From Epinephelus fuscoguttatus (taxonomy: Eukaryota > Chordata > Actinopteri > Perciformes > Serranidae), in assembly GCF_011397635.1 (NCBI RefSeq), contig NC_064752.1, forward strand, positions 1,319,501-1,383,500: DNA of 64,000 nucleotides. The letters are read 5' to 3'. The position numbers and the translations under genes are program-made. How positions within the stretch are numbered: the stretch's first letter is position 1; each line of letters starts with the position of its first letter. The notes under the pieces are model-generated. The model saw only the letters and a program-made list of their open reading frames with translations. It was not told the origin of the DNA and did no database searches. This document shows, one piece after another, positions 11,714 through 21,911 of this stretch.

Positions 11714-14700
11714 CTAAAGATGGACAGAAGAAAGAAAGAGGAAGGCCAGAGGAGAAGGAGACATCACTATTGGTTACAACAACAACAGAAACAGTTCTGA
11801 CTCTTTGCACGTCCATTTATTTATTAATTTATGTGAAGTACTTCAGAAAACTTCACAAACACACTTTGGCTTTTATAGTGTTTTGCCAAAGATTTCAGAT
11901 TAATTTCTTGGGCATAATCTGTCACATCAGACATGTTAACGTATGTTCAAATCTCGAAATAATACTCAGTACATTTACACGCACAGTTATGTCGAGTTAC
12001 GGTCACAGCTTTACGAGGACATCTAACTGGCCTACTGTCCTTGTCCCAGTATACAAGCACGGGAGGGGAATCCATTTATTGAGCCAAGTATGTGCGACTC
12101 CTCTACGATAGGTGGAGATATGCCCCCTTTCAGCTTGTTAGTATTGGACCTTTTTCCTGTTGACCTATTACGTCACAGACCAAACAATGGACAAACAAGT
12201 TAGCTACGGTTAGCTAGCAGCTAACTGCTACCATGGTGGACAACTTTACAGCTCTGTACATTTGGTCCGTCCAAAAAGTCACGGCTCTGGATGTAGATTT
12301 CTCCATGTTGTTACCGGCTTCTTCTTCTTCTCTTACACATTTAATGCTATTGGACTTCCGGGTCAAAGCCCGGGGCGGAAACTGTGGAGCATGCTCAGAG
12401 CGCCACGGCCAGTTTGGGTCCAACAGTATTCACTCCCCATCACATTATCTGGGTGTGTTAGTCCGACTTTAAGAAATTTGATTTAGTAAGATTTCAGCCA
12501 GACTAACACAATAAATCAGTTTTCTTTAGTGTCATGTAAACACACTGATTCAGTCCACGACTTCACTGTGTTCTCCTCCAGACTTGAGCTATTTCAACTG
12601 GCAAAATACAAACTGTAAATGGGTGACACAATGGTGAAGTGGTTAGCATTGTTGCCCCACAGCAAGATGATTCTGGGTTTAAACCGACTGGGTCCCGCTG
12701 CATGGAGTTTACATGTTCTCAGCATGTCAGCATGGGCTTTCTATGGGTTCTCCAGCTTCCTCCCACAGTCCAAAGACATGCCGATTGGGTTAACTGGTGA
12801 CTATAGGCTGACCAAACGTCCTCTTTTGCCCGGACATGTCCACTTTTCGCGTCCGGGGTTTTTTTATAAACTGATGATAATGTCCGGTTTTTCTGTGTGT
12901 GTGTGTGTGTGTTAGAGTGCGGCACGGGCCGCATATTTCTGTCTGAACCCGACATTATTTAATGACCAAAGCACTGAGTTTGTGTCACACAGTTGTTATG
13001 GTTACAGGGCATTTAACAGGCCGGGCGTGCTCAGCGGAGAGGGAGACCTCCGTGTTCGAGACGGGAGCGGGAGGCGGGAGGTCCGACGCTTCCAGCGAGA
13101 GGAGAGGGAGAAATAAAACAAAATAAGATAAAATAGGAAAAACCTGTCTCCCTCCTTTATTTTATTTTCAGCGTTTAATCAAGGTGGAGGCGGGCGGCTG
13201 GAGGTCCGAGACTTCCAGCGAGGGCAGAGGTAGAAACAAACAGCCAATGTGTGTGTCTGTGTGTGTGTGTTATATTCAGGTGTTGTCACGTAAATAACAG
13301 TGCCCAAGCAATAAACAGAACAGACAATAGGATTTTATTTATTTTTACACTACATTTTCACTGAAAGCTGAGCGAATCCGACCCGAGCCCGAATACAATT
13401 TATAGCTACATTTTTGACCGAACCCGGCCCGACCCGTCGGGTACCGTCGAGCTCGGATTGCCACACTCTAGTGTGTGTATGTGTCCCCTATTGGGGCCTA
13501 TCTGGATTTCTGTCTTTGAGAGATATTATTTTGTAATATAACTGAATTTTCTATCCATACATATAAATTTTAAATATATTAAAATGATAAGGCATCTTTG
13601 AGTAAACTGCGAGTATCATTTAAATAGGCTATGTCGTGGCCGGCCGAGTGTCCTCTTTTTTGGAAATCAAAATATGGTCACCCTAGGTGACTATTAATTG
13701 CCAGTATGTGTGAATGTGTCAGCTCTGTGATAGTCTGGTGACCTGTCCAGGATGTACATTGGCCTCTCGCCCTGTGTCAGCTGGGATAGGCTCCACCCCC
13801 CCATGACCATGCTCCAGGATATGCAGTTACTAACAATGAATGAAAAAAACTGAATGCCAGTGACATAACAAAAGCCACCTCCCTTCCACAGTTAATTTTA
13901 TTATAACGAAGCAGGCTTGCAGTTTTGAAACACTTCTTCACAGCCCAAAAATTAAACCTTCTGTTCACATCAACCGTCTGAGCAGTGACCGCCTCCACCT
14001 ACCCATGCCAGTTGTCCTTCGGGCAGCCGAGTTTGGGTTTCACTCCACTGGGGTCAAGACAAGCACGGGATGGCACTCTGGGAGCCAACGCCTCCGAGAC
14101 ACTCACAGCTCCGGGTAAACTGGAGAGAAGAGAGAAACATGTAAACTTACAGGAACTTCATCACAGCATCTCAAAGCATTGCTGCCATTACTGATGAGGC
14201 AGAGAAGTCTGGGATGTTAAACATCGTCAGTTGCCTGTCAACTAGTCTGAAGTTGATTATCACACATGCTTTTGAATTAAAGGTTGTAAAAAGTCAGATT
14301 TCCAGGTCTTTCCTAAAAATGAAGCAGGTATAGGTGCTCTATCAGTACTGTGCAAGTATCAAAACTCTGAGTCCACAGAAGTGCTTACAGTTAGTATTCA
14401 GAAACTGTACCTTTAAACAAGTCGTTAGGAGTTCTTGAATTTGTGTTGTCACAACTTTACTTGTTGCTTTGCTATCATCTCTGATAAACCAAATCTACCA
14501 GCACAGAAGCTGAGCAATGTCCTGCTGTGGACGGGGCCGCGGTAAAACGCATTTTAGCCACCTAAAAAAAAAAAATCTATATGAGTGTAAGTGTACACAA
14601 TATTTGAATATTTCCTCCGCTTTACCTTCCACATTAACCAGTCAGGGCCACGTTAGACCACCAACTCAGTGTTCTGCTAAGTTACATGACTGTTTTTGTC

Positions 14701-15969
14701 AGTGCAGTTTGGTGGCTTTGATATGATTGAGTTTTTGGTGGGCCTTTTTTTTGGGTGGCTAAAAACTAACTCAGGCCCTGATCACACGGAAAGTGTTTAA
14801 GCAGCTGGAGGCAGCTATTTGTAATTGTTTTTAATCAGAATTAAGCTTTGCACTCGCTGATTGTGGCGTTGCTACACGCCTCGCATTTCTGCGATCTAGG
14901 CGCCAGGTGTTTTTGCCGGAGCGCTCTGAACTCCTGGAGTTGAAAAAACTTCAGCTCAGAGCAGAAAAGCGCCCCATGTCATCTCTGCTTTTTTCCCATT
15001 GTCCAATGGGATGATTTGAGAGGCGGGCCTTCTGTGGTGGTCCCGACAACAAGTTTACAGTTAGTAAACAATGGAGGAGAAACTGGTGGTGCTCAGTTGC
15101 TCGGCAGGACCAATGACCTCACAGTAGTTCGGATCCATTTTTGTTATGCTAGGGCTGAGAACAGACAGCAGGTTGTCAAACTGCCCCTGAGTCATCCTAA
15201 AATCTGCCTGTAAACGTCCATGATGGAGGAGAAGCTCCTGGACCAACTGGTGATACTCCCCATGATCCAGCCTCTTTTTTAGGGTCTCATGTACCCACAC
15301 AGATCTCTGTTTATCTGCTGACAGCCTCTCACCCTCAACCAGAGCTACAGACAGTACCCTCTGCCTCAACATGGCAGCAACTGCATGATTACTGGGATAT
15401 AAATAAAGTAAAATAAACAGGTGACTGATTACACCGGAAGGTTAGGGTAAGGACATGATGTGGTGGTTGCTTGGCAACCATAAAAAGGCACAGCAAGTGT
15501 GTTTTTTTACTAGTGTGCTGCGCCTCGCGTTTTGCAACCTGCAAAACCCTTTCTGTGTGATTGGGGTCGAACGCAGCATTTGCTCAGTGCTGTTAGATTT
15601 TATGTACGTGACCTAAGTATTTTCTATGTGGAGGTTATTGCAAATAAACAATGTGATGCGGTCAATAAAGACAAAAGGTGCCTTTACACTGTAGTGACAG
15701 TGTAGAGATGCCAAGAGTGTCACAGTGGAAGACCCAGAAATACTCACGGAGTAATGTTATTAGAGTGAGTTACATCTGCCATGATGGCAGTAGCCAGTAT
15801 GTGATAAGAACAAACCAGCATTACACCACAGCAGCAAAAAAACAAGAGTCAAGAAACCAGAGATTCGGTCCGTGCAGGTTGCTGTTATTTACCTCTCAGC
15901 ATCAACCCTCAGCTTCTTAAACGCCGTCTGCAGTGTTTCCTCCTCACAGTCCTTCCCTCCTGCCTCCAT
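10774..15969 (-). CDS. oser1: oser1, oxidative stress responsive serine-rich protein 1
   Basis: Coding exons on the minus strand are 15893-15969, 14003-14119 and 10774-11713, giving 377 residues (77+117+940 nt). All internal junctions are GT-AG and phases fit. The N-terminus carries the family motif ETLQTAFKKLRVDA, exon 2 ends KDNWHG, exon 3 opens RKTSRGASRTQRRRRSKSP, and the C-terminus [20 protein letters not shown] is almost invariant in vertebrates. The middle is serine/alanine-rich and poorly conserved, and makes the protein longer than human OSER1 (about 292 residues). OSER1 is a nuclear, stress-induced protein linked to oxidative-stress response; its biochemical activity is not well defined. 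The start is the ATG at 15969, which matches the family N-terminus. An inverted-repeat copy and nested hAT elements lie in intron 2, and a Harbinger fragment lies in intron 1. Identification is from recall of the human protein, not a search. Confidence 0.93.
12005..12421 (+). repeat. dispersed repeat copy B in oser1 intron 2
   Basis: This is the inverted partner of 1388-1805. The two copies are about 95 percent or more identical by eye across 417 bp, differing by a few substitutions and one three-base indel in a TCT run near 12328. It is intronic and on the opposite strand to oser1 transcription. Confidence 0.8.
12804..13685. mobile_element. hAT-type non-autonomous element (outer of the nested pair)
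   Basis: The inverted ends read TAGGCTGACCA on the left and TGGTCACCCTA on the right. They are flanked by a perfect 8-bp target-site duplication GGTGACTA (12796-12803 and 13686-13693). An 8-bp duplication with TAGGG-like ends is the hAT signature. No transposase frame is present. It interrupts the repeat at 12616-13844 and itself contains the element at 12913-13470. Confidence 0.85.
12913..13470. mobile_element. hAT-type non-autonomous element nested inside 12804-13685
   Basis: The ends read TAGAGTGCGGCA and TGCCACACTCTA as inverted repeats with one mismatch. Both sides are flanked by GTGTGTGT (12905-12912 and 13471-13478). The duplication lies in a GT tract, so its length is less certain than in the other copies. 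No coding frame seen; the interior is GC-rich with GGAGGC-type motifs. Confidence 0.75.
14003..14119 (-). CDS. oser1: oser1 coding exon 2
   Basis: The acceptor is a pyrimidine-rich CTCTCTTCTCTCCAG before 14119 and the donor is GTAGGT after 14003. The exon encodes a segment ending GCPKDNWHG, with split codons on both sides that join correctly to exons 1 and 3. The conserved KDxWHG matches the human protein. Confidence 0.9.
14510..14770. repeat. fragment of the TTAA foldback MITE family
   Basis: CTGCTGTGGACGGGG, AAAACGCATTTTAGCCACCT and the GGTGGCTAAAAACT block match the subterminal parts of the elements at 38316-39963 and 40811-41641. The outermost ends are missing or eroded. It abuts the Harbinger-type element that starts near 14774. 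Confidence 0.55.
14774..15568 (-). mobile_element. PIF/Harbinger-type element with decayed transposase
   Basis: The inverted ends GGCCCTGATCACACGGAAAG and the right-hand CTTTCTGTGTGATTGGGGTC pair well. Inside, a minus-strand frame at 15061-15372 (103 residues) has the features of the N-terminal part of Harbinger (HARBI1-like) transposases: RSVWVHE, GEYHQLVQELLLHHGR, FRMTQGQFDNLLSVLSP and a PAEQL motif. The catalytic DDE part is absent, so this is an internally deleted copy. The expected 3-bp target duplication is not clear. Located in oser1 intron 1. Confidence 0.75.
15893..15969 (-). CDS. oser1: oser1 coding exon 1 with start codon
   Basis: The ATG is at 15969 and the donor GTAAAT follows 15893. 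It encodes 25 residues plus two bases, with EEETLQTAFKKLRVDA matching the family N-terminus. The exon extends 5' to about 16002, where a TTGTAG acceptor fits, so the first exon is non-coding and lies further upstream. Confidence 0.9.
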
Positions 15970-16002
15970 GGTGGGAGGAGGCTGCTCTGACCAGCCACCC
16001 AG

Positions 16003-17017
16003 CTACAACACAAACACACAACAGTGATTCATCACTGAAACATGGATTATCATCGTGGGTTTTACATGAGCCTAAAACAACAGCTAGGGTTCTCTTACAT
16101 CAGCATTTAACAGGATTCAGACAGAGCTTTTATTGGCAAAGAGGATTCAACTAAAGGTTAATCTTCACCTGAGTCAGTGGTACCATTCATTTCTTACTAA
16201 CAGAGTCCAGAAAGTTCATCAGACATATTCAAGTCCCACTGTTAGTGACTCATGCGCACCCCAGTGTGAGCTCTCCTCTATTCTGCTCACTTTATACTGA
16301 TGACTGTAAAACTGATATTCCAGACACATTTTTAGTGGAGTTTTCAGTGTTCACTGTTGTCTTTGTTGTTTGGTTAAATGTTGGTCTTTATTCATGTACT
16401 TATGAGTATTCAGTTCAAACTGAAGAAGCCTCTTAGATTACCATGACCTAGATGACTGAGAATCTTCACAGACATCAAACTGAGTAGTCTGCTTAAATTC
16501 TTTGCTTAACAGTTACATGTCAGGCACCTGATGTGGAACCCAAACTGACAGGTTTCCACGACACATAGCCAAAGTATAGCAGCAGCAGTAACTGATATTA
16601 AAGCCCTGGATCCTGACACTAAGTATTAATATGTGCAGTAAAAAAGAACATTAAATCAGAGGTGCTGTTGGGATATTCATCCGCAGTTTGTTCACGTATC
16701 ACTGATCCTGTTTACCACACATCATGTGACTGACAAGCTGACAGTGCCACAAACATAAAGACACAAGGTGTGAGGTGAGTTATAGCTACATTACTGAGAT
16801 GTTAAGAGTGTGTCACACGTGTCTGCATGGACCTCGACAAAACCACATCAACAACATTGGCAACCACTGCTTGTAAACAGTGGATTCCATAAGCACTCCC
16901 ACCCTACTGGCTAATGCTAGCAAGCTACTTTGGCTGCAAAGCTAACTGGCTAGCTGGTCATAGTGCGTCATTTTTAACAGTTTAGAAACCTTTTAAATCA
17001 CGAGAGGTGATACTCAC
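16003..17017 (-). other. oser1 5' intron, no other feature recognised
   Basis: Intronic sequence on the minus strand between the start-codon exon and candidate upstream non-coding exons. Two donor-like sites (GTGAGT on the minus strand) occur just before 17018 and 17269. A short 63-residue frame at 16245-16436 has no recognisable domain. Confidence 0.45.
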
Positions 17018-17268
17018 GGTTCAGGATATCCTGGTCACAGTGAAGAGAGAGATATACCCAGGGCATATAAGGTGTTTCCCTCGCAACAGGCCCTCGGACG
17101 TTGATTAGCCAGCGAGGCTAGCTACAGCTAACACAAGCTAACGTACTGACTGTCGCTAGCTTGAAGCGCTAGCTCTGTGCGACTTGTCTCCGCGAAAACA
17201 CAACAACCTGCGTGTTTCTTTAAAACACTTCGCATGTATGTTTAGACTCTTATCACGAAATCACTCAC

Positions 17269-17442
17269 GAAAGACTGAGAGTTATTAGAAACGACAGAGA
17301 TCAGAGCCGCTGAAGGCCTAGCTTAAATGGCGACTCTTCTTTCTCCTCACCCTTGTTTACAGTCGAACCAGTCGCAGTGACTCTGCAACAACGCGCAGCG
17401 CTGCTGACGTAACCAGCCAAAAAAAGACTCACCCTGACGTCA
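17269..17442 (-). promoter_or_regulatory. oser1 promoter and probable non-coding first exon
   Basis: A donor GTGAGT follows 17269 on the minus strand, so a first exon could run from about 17350 down to 17269. Another candidate donor lies at 17012-17017. Upstream is a perfect cAMP-response element TGACGTCA (17435-17442) and a CRE-like TGACGTAA (17405-17412). CREB/ATF family factors bind such sites. Exact start sites cannot be read from sequence alone. Confidence 0.5.
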
Positions 17443-17613
17443 CTCTCTGCCCTTTGTAGGCAGGTAAGAAAATATCAAACTTTATGTTTCACACAGCTCA
17501 GGATATGATAACATAATGAGCCTTTCACATTGATGGTTAATAGTTAAAGAGCCACTGACTGAACGGGAGCAGAGTTTATTACGTCACAGTTATATAACAG
17601 ACACCCAGACAGC

Positions 17614-17640
17614 CGTGTGCTGCTGCTGCTGCTGCTGCTG
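17614..17640 (+). repeat. (CTG)n trinucleotide repeat
   Basis: About eight uninterrupted CTG/TGC units in otherwise unique sequence upstream of the oser1 promoter. Not in a recognised gene. Confidence 0.85.
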
Positions 17641-18206
17641 GAGGAGAGAACAAAGCTTGGCACAGTTAATTAGATCCATGTGAGAACTCCTCTCCTCTCT
17701 GAGTCTCCTTCCTGCCAACAGATCAAAACATAAACTCATTAGAGCTGTAAACACAGCCTCACTAGCTGGGTGAGGTAGCCCACCAGCCACCATAAGATAT
17801 TGATTATCTGCTATTGATGATCAGAATCAGGGTAACTACAGGTTCACTTAGAGGGAATTTGCCTGGTGTTTGGTGCCTACAATAAAAATATTAACATAAA
17901 GAAAGGAAAAGAAGCCCACTGCAAAATAAAAATATGAAAAAGATGCTTTAATAAATATGTACAAATATTAACTGTTTTTAGAAAGAGAGAGCTGTAGGCT
18001 ACAGGTGTGTGCAGGATATGCAGGAGACAGGGCTAGTTAGGTCACTAAGTACATTGCTAAGTACAGGTACTGCTGGCCAACTTAAATCTTAAAGGTACTT
18101 AAGTATTTCTGTGTTATTGTACTTTATACTTCTACTTCACTTCAGAGGAAAATATTGTATTTTTTACTGCACTATATTTGTTTGTTGCACCTATTTTACA
18201 AGTTAA

Positions 18207-19086
18207 AGGGATAGTGCACCCAAAAATGAAAATTCAGCCATTATCTACTCACCCATATGCCGAGGGAGGCTCAGGTGAAGTTTTAGAGTCCGCACATCAC
18301 TTGCAGAGATCCAAGGGGAGAGGAGGTAGCAACACAACTCCACCTAATGGAGGCTGATGGCGCCCCAGATTCAAACGTCCAAAACCACATAATTGAAACC
18401 ACAAAATATCTATATCTATATCTATATCTATAGTGATCCAAGTGCACCTCTGTGCACCATGTTCACGTGTGCGTGCGCAAGACCAGCAAAACCACGTGAA
18501 CACACATGAACGCGCCACCCATGTCTCACGGTCTGTGCGCACGTGAGCGTGGTGCCCAGAGAGGCAGTCAGAGCTACAATGAGGCTAAAAACAGAGTTCA
18601 AATGACGTTTTCCAAACAACTTTTTATGTCGGGGCTTCAGGACACTTGGATCACTACGGACGAGCAGTATGGAGATATTTTGTGGTTTCAATTATGTGTT
18701 TTTGGACGTTTGAATCTGGGGCGCCGTCAGCCTCCATTAGGTGGAGTTGTGTTGCTACCTCCTCTCCCCTTGGATCTCTGCAAGTGATGTGAGGACTCTA
18801 AAACTTCACCTGATGGGGTGTCGGTGGCTTAGTGGTAGAGCAGACACCTCATGTACAAGGCTGTTGCCGCAGCGGCCCGGGTTCGACTCCAGCCTGTGGC
18901 CCTTTGCTGCATGTCACTCCCTCTCTCTCTCTCTCTCTCCCCCTTCACACTTAAGCTGTCCTATCAATTAAAGGCTAAAACGCCCAAAAAAATCTTAAAA
19001 AAAAAAAAAAAACTTCACCTGAGCCTCCCTCAGCATGTGGGTGAGTAGATAATGGCTGAATTTTCATTTTTGGGTGCACTATCCCT
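18207..19086. mobile_element. TTAA foldback MITE (piggyBac-like), with a nested SINE
   Basis: The ends AGGGATAGTGCACCC and GGGTGCACTATCCCT are perfect inverted repeats. The left flank is TTAA (18203-18206); the right flank is ATAA, probably a mutated TTAA. TTAA targets are typical of piggyBac-like and Kolobok-like elements. The arms are long: the block around 18245-18405 is repeated inverted around 18670-19060. A (TATATC)n run sits near 18410-18431. The right arm is split by the SINE at 18814-19008. Confidence 0.85.
18814..19008 (+). mobile_element. tRNA-derived SINE with a perfect 14-bp target duplication
   Basis: The 5' part is tRNA-like, with an A box in GTGGCTTAGTGGTAGAGC and a B box GGTTCGACTCC (about 18880-18890). 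It continues with a CT-rich body and ends in a poly-A tail. It is flanked by the 14-bp duplication AAAACTTCACCTGA at 18800-18813 and 19009-19022. This is the classic footprint of LINE-mediated insertion. It is not a functional tRNA gene: it sits in a retroposed unit with a long non-tRNA 3' part. Confidence 0.92.
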
Positions 19087-19660
19087 ATAAAATACAGAAT
19101 ATAAATCAGTTAATAAACTATGATGTGTTATTATGCGTCCAAGAAGTATATTAGGTAGTGCAAATCATTAGTAATATATATTGTGTAGGTATGTATAATT
19201 TTCTGCTCTTAAATGGATTCTGTTATTTCTGGGGGTTTGTTTGTTTTTGCAATCAAGCATATTTTGTTATTTGTAGTTTGTTATCACTGGTATTAATTAA
19301 TGTACTGTTCTTTATCTTTATGTACTTTTGAGTTTTTAATGTATTAGGTGGAGGCTTCAAATCAGCCTTCTGGGGTTTTCGCCTCTCTCTGCACTGTACT
19401 GCATTTTTCTTTTTCCTTGCCTTTTTGTTATTGTACAAAAAACCCCCAAAAAACTATAAACTGTAATTCAGAAGATACATAACAATCTGAAATGGCTTAT
19501 TCCACACCATGAGTACTTTAACATTACTAAAGTAAAAATTTGAGTGTCTGCACCCTGTGGTATATTGTTGCTTTTACCTAAGTAAAAAGTCTACTGATAG
19601 ACATAACTAACTAAAATGTATTCACCCAAGTACTGTACCTAAGTACAGTTTTGTTACATT

Positions 19661-20130
19661 GTAAAGTCAAGAGCAAAACAAAAAAGGGCAACAGCACCAT
19701 CAAGTGATAGGACCGGTGAAGAGTAATTCATACATAACTCAGATTCAAAACAAGGAGGAATAAATAAATAAATAATGGAGAAAATAGAAAGAAAACAGAA
19801 AACGGGAAGAGCGTGTGCGGCATTTATGTATGCTATGCTTATACAAATAAACATTAAATAATAAACATAAATATTTTCTTCTACTTCGTACTTTATACTT
19901 CTTATTTCAACCTCCTATAATTCTCCACTCTATCACATCAGAGCGACTGTAACGTTTTACATTTATCCCTCTGGAGAACAATAAAGTATTTATGACTGAT
20001 TATTTTTTTCTGAATTATTAGTTTTATTGTGTCCTCTGTCTCTGTCTCTGATATATGAGACAAGCAGCACCGTTATGAACTGTAGGCTTTTGTTTCCTAC
20101 AGTTAAAAAGAAGGAAATATAACACTTAAT
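19661..20130. other. intergenic DNA, nothing recognised
   Basis: AT-rich spacer between repeats, upstream of manf. No gene, RNA or clear repeat boundary seen. Confidence 0.35.
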
Positions 20131-21280
20131 TTAAGATAAGATAAAACTTTACTGACCCCACACTGGGGATATTCACATGTTGCAGCAGCTCAAATAGCAC
20201 AGATAGAAAAGCAAGTTGAATGGCAATAAAATACTCATCGAATAAAGATTAAATACAAAAAGACATATATCAGAATTAGAAAAATATAAAATACTAGTCC
20301 ATAGCCATTGGTAGCTTTGTCACCTTCTACCTATGCCAATCCTCAATGCCTATGTGCAGTTTCACATAGATTGACCACGTCAGTGAGTAGAAAAACGTGG
20401 GACAGACAGAATGACTGACTGACAGAATGACACACTGACAGTTTCCATGATTATGTACAGCATACCATACCATGACTTAGTCATACCAAACATTAGAAAC
20501 AACACCAACATTGGTCCACAGGGGGAGCCACAGCGATCGGTCGCATTTTAGCCATTTTGAAGCATTTTTCTGTTGTTATAGCGCCACCCAGTTGCCAATT
20601 AGAGTTAAATTTCTCCCGTCACCTTGAGGCGTCCAGTTCTACATATCTACCAAGTTTAGTAAAAATCCATATGGCGGTTAGGCCTAGATAAGAAATGAGC
20701 TCTCTAGCGCCCCCATTTTGTTTGATGGGGTCAATAATGGAGGGGTCCCCTCAGATTATGTGTGGTCATATGCCTACAAAGTTGCGTGGTGATGGGTGAA
20801 ACCCTTGAGATGTTCTACACCTTTATGTGATGAGCCACGCCCTCCACAATATTCATTGCCTTATAGAAGCTCAGTTTTAGGAAGTTTTCCAACTTTTGCC
20901 AAGAGGGAACTTTAGATATTGGTCCCTAGATTATGTTCACCCAGTTTCATGCAGATCGCTCAAACTTCCTAGGAAGAGATCCATTTGAAGTGTTTTTCAA
21001 AACATTCAAAATGGTGGAAAATCTATATAAGCGGAAGTTATGGGTTCTTGAGGCAAATGTGTTCCTCATGAGGAGAGGCATCTCTGTGCAAAGTTTCATG
21101 TCTCTACGACATACGGGGCATGAGATATGCCCATTCAAAGTTTGACATTTCAATGGGTTGCTATAGCGCCCCCCTTTGGCCAATTGATGTAATATTGCTT
21201 CATTGGCATCCTCCCATGACCCTCTACCACTGTGCCAAATTTCACATGGATTGACCAAGTCAGTGAGGAGAAAAACGTGG

Positions 21281-21336
<56 letters not shown>

Positions 21337-21360
21337 TTGTCATTATATAGTAAGATAAAG
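20131..21360. repeat. retroelement tail plus dispersed repeat ending in a long (CA)n
   Basis: It starts with TAAGATAAGATAAAACTTTA, a typical fish LINE 3' terminus. It is followed by about 1 kb with GCTATAGCGCCCCC and AAATTTCACATGGATTGACC type blocks that I recognise as an abundant teleost repeat. It ends in a CA tract (about 21282-21331), then ATTATATAGTAAGATA. Family not named. It ends about 180 bp before the manf ERSE-II site. Confidence 0.55.
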
Positions 21361-21537
21361 TGCTAAATGTAGACACAACGTTACACTCAACACTATCTAC
21401 ACTATATACACCTGCATTAATGCACATATAGAAAAAATAATATATATTTATGAACATGTATGTGTGTGTGTTTATATAAGTTTTGATTTTCTAATTTTCC
21501 TAGAATGTGAAATGACATTATGAGAGCACGGGGCGGC

Positions 21538-21548
21538 CGTGGTCCAAT
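21538..21548 (-). promoter_or_regulatory. ERSE-II element upstream of manf
   Basis: CGTGGTCCAAT is a perfect match to the reverse complement of the ER stress response element II, ATTGGNCCACG, bound by NF-Y together with ATF6/XBP1. It lies about 275 bp upstream of the manf start codon. Mammalian MANF (ARMET) is known to be induced by the unfolded protein response through an ERSE-II, so this is the expected control element. Two more CCAAT boxes follow at 21595-21599 and 21646-21650. Confidence 0.85.
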
Positions 21549-21594
21549 CAGACGGCGCCAACTGGACGTTGTTCCCGGAATGTTCTGCCTTCGT

Positions 21595-21720
21595 CCAATC
21601 AGAACAAAATGCGTGGAAGAGCACAGGAAGAGTCAGACCTCTCGGCCAATAAGGTGGCCGCATAGTGTGACGTAGCACCGGAAAGCCCGTACAATCAGGA
21701 ACGCTTGCGTGCTCACTTTA
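21595..21720 (+). promoter_or_regulatory. manf core promoter region
   Basis: GC-rich sequence with CCAAT boxes at 21595-21599 and 21646-21650 and a CRE-like GTGACGTAG near 21667. There is no clear TATA box, which fits a CCAAT-driven, broad promoter. The transcription start probably lies between about 21690 and 21790. Confidence 0.5.
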
Positions 21721-21823
21721 CCGGCGTCTGTAGCGACTCATGAGAGTGAACCTCACACACAGCTGAACGTTTTTGCTCCAGCAGCGGTTAAAGGCGACAA
21801 ACGTGTCGGTCAATCGGGTCGAA

Positions 21824-21911
21824 ATGTTGACTTTAGGCGGGTTGTCGGTGGCTCTCGCGCTCGCTCTGGTTCCCGGTTCCTCTGAAGCCCTGAAGGAAGG
21901 AGAGTGTGAAG
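21824..21911 (+). CDS. manf: manf exon 1 (signal peptide)
   Basis: The ATG at 21824 is chosen because it gives a signal peptide of normal length. An in-frame opening without ATG extends further 5'. The donor is GTAAGG after 21911, and the exon ends one base into a codon. Confidence 0.93.

Larger units (their letters stand above)
12616..13844 (+). repeat. tRNA-like dispersed repeat split by nested hAT elements
   Basis: The outer repeat runs 12616-12803 and resumes at 13694. Its 5' part has an A-box-like TGGTGAAGTGGTTAGC and a degenerate B-box (TGGGTTTAAACCG). It continues with the CCTCCCACAGTCCAAAGACA and AGCTGGGATAGGCTCCA blocks seen in a very abundant teleost repeat. It is cut by the hAT-type element at 12804-13685. 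Whether the family is a true SINE is uncertain. Confidence 0.65.
18055..19660. repeat. AAGTAC-type dispersed repeat interrupted by a foldback MITE
   Basis: The left part (about 18055-18206) and right part (about 19087-19660) share the ACTTAAGTA, AGTACAG and ATTTTTTACTGCA type motifs of a common fish repeat. The repeat is split by the TTAA foldback MITE at 18207-19086. The class of the outer repeat is not clear. Confidence 0.5.

Noticed and set aside
18818-18892. A tRNA gene
   Set aside because: The A and B boxes belong to a SINE with a poly-A tail and a 14-bp target duplication.
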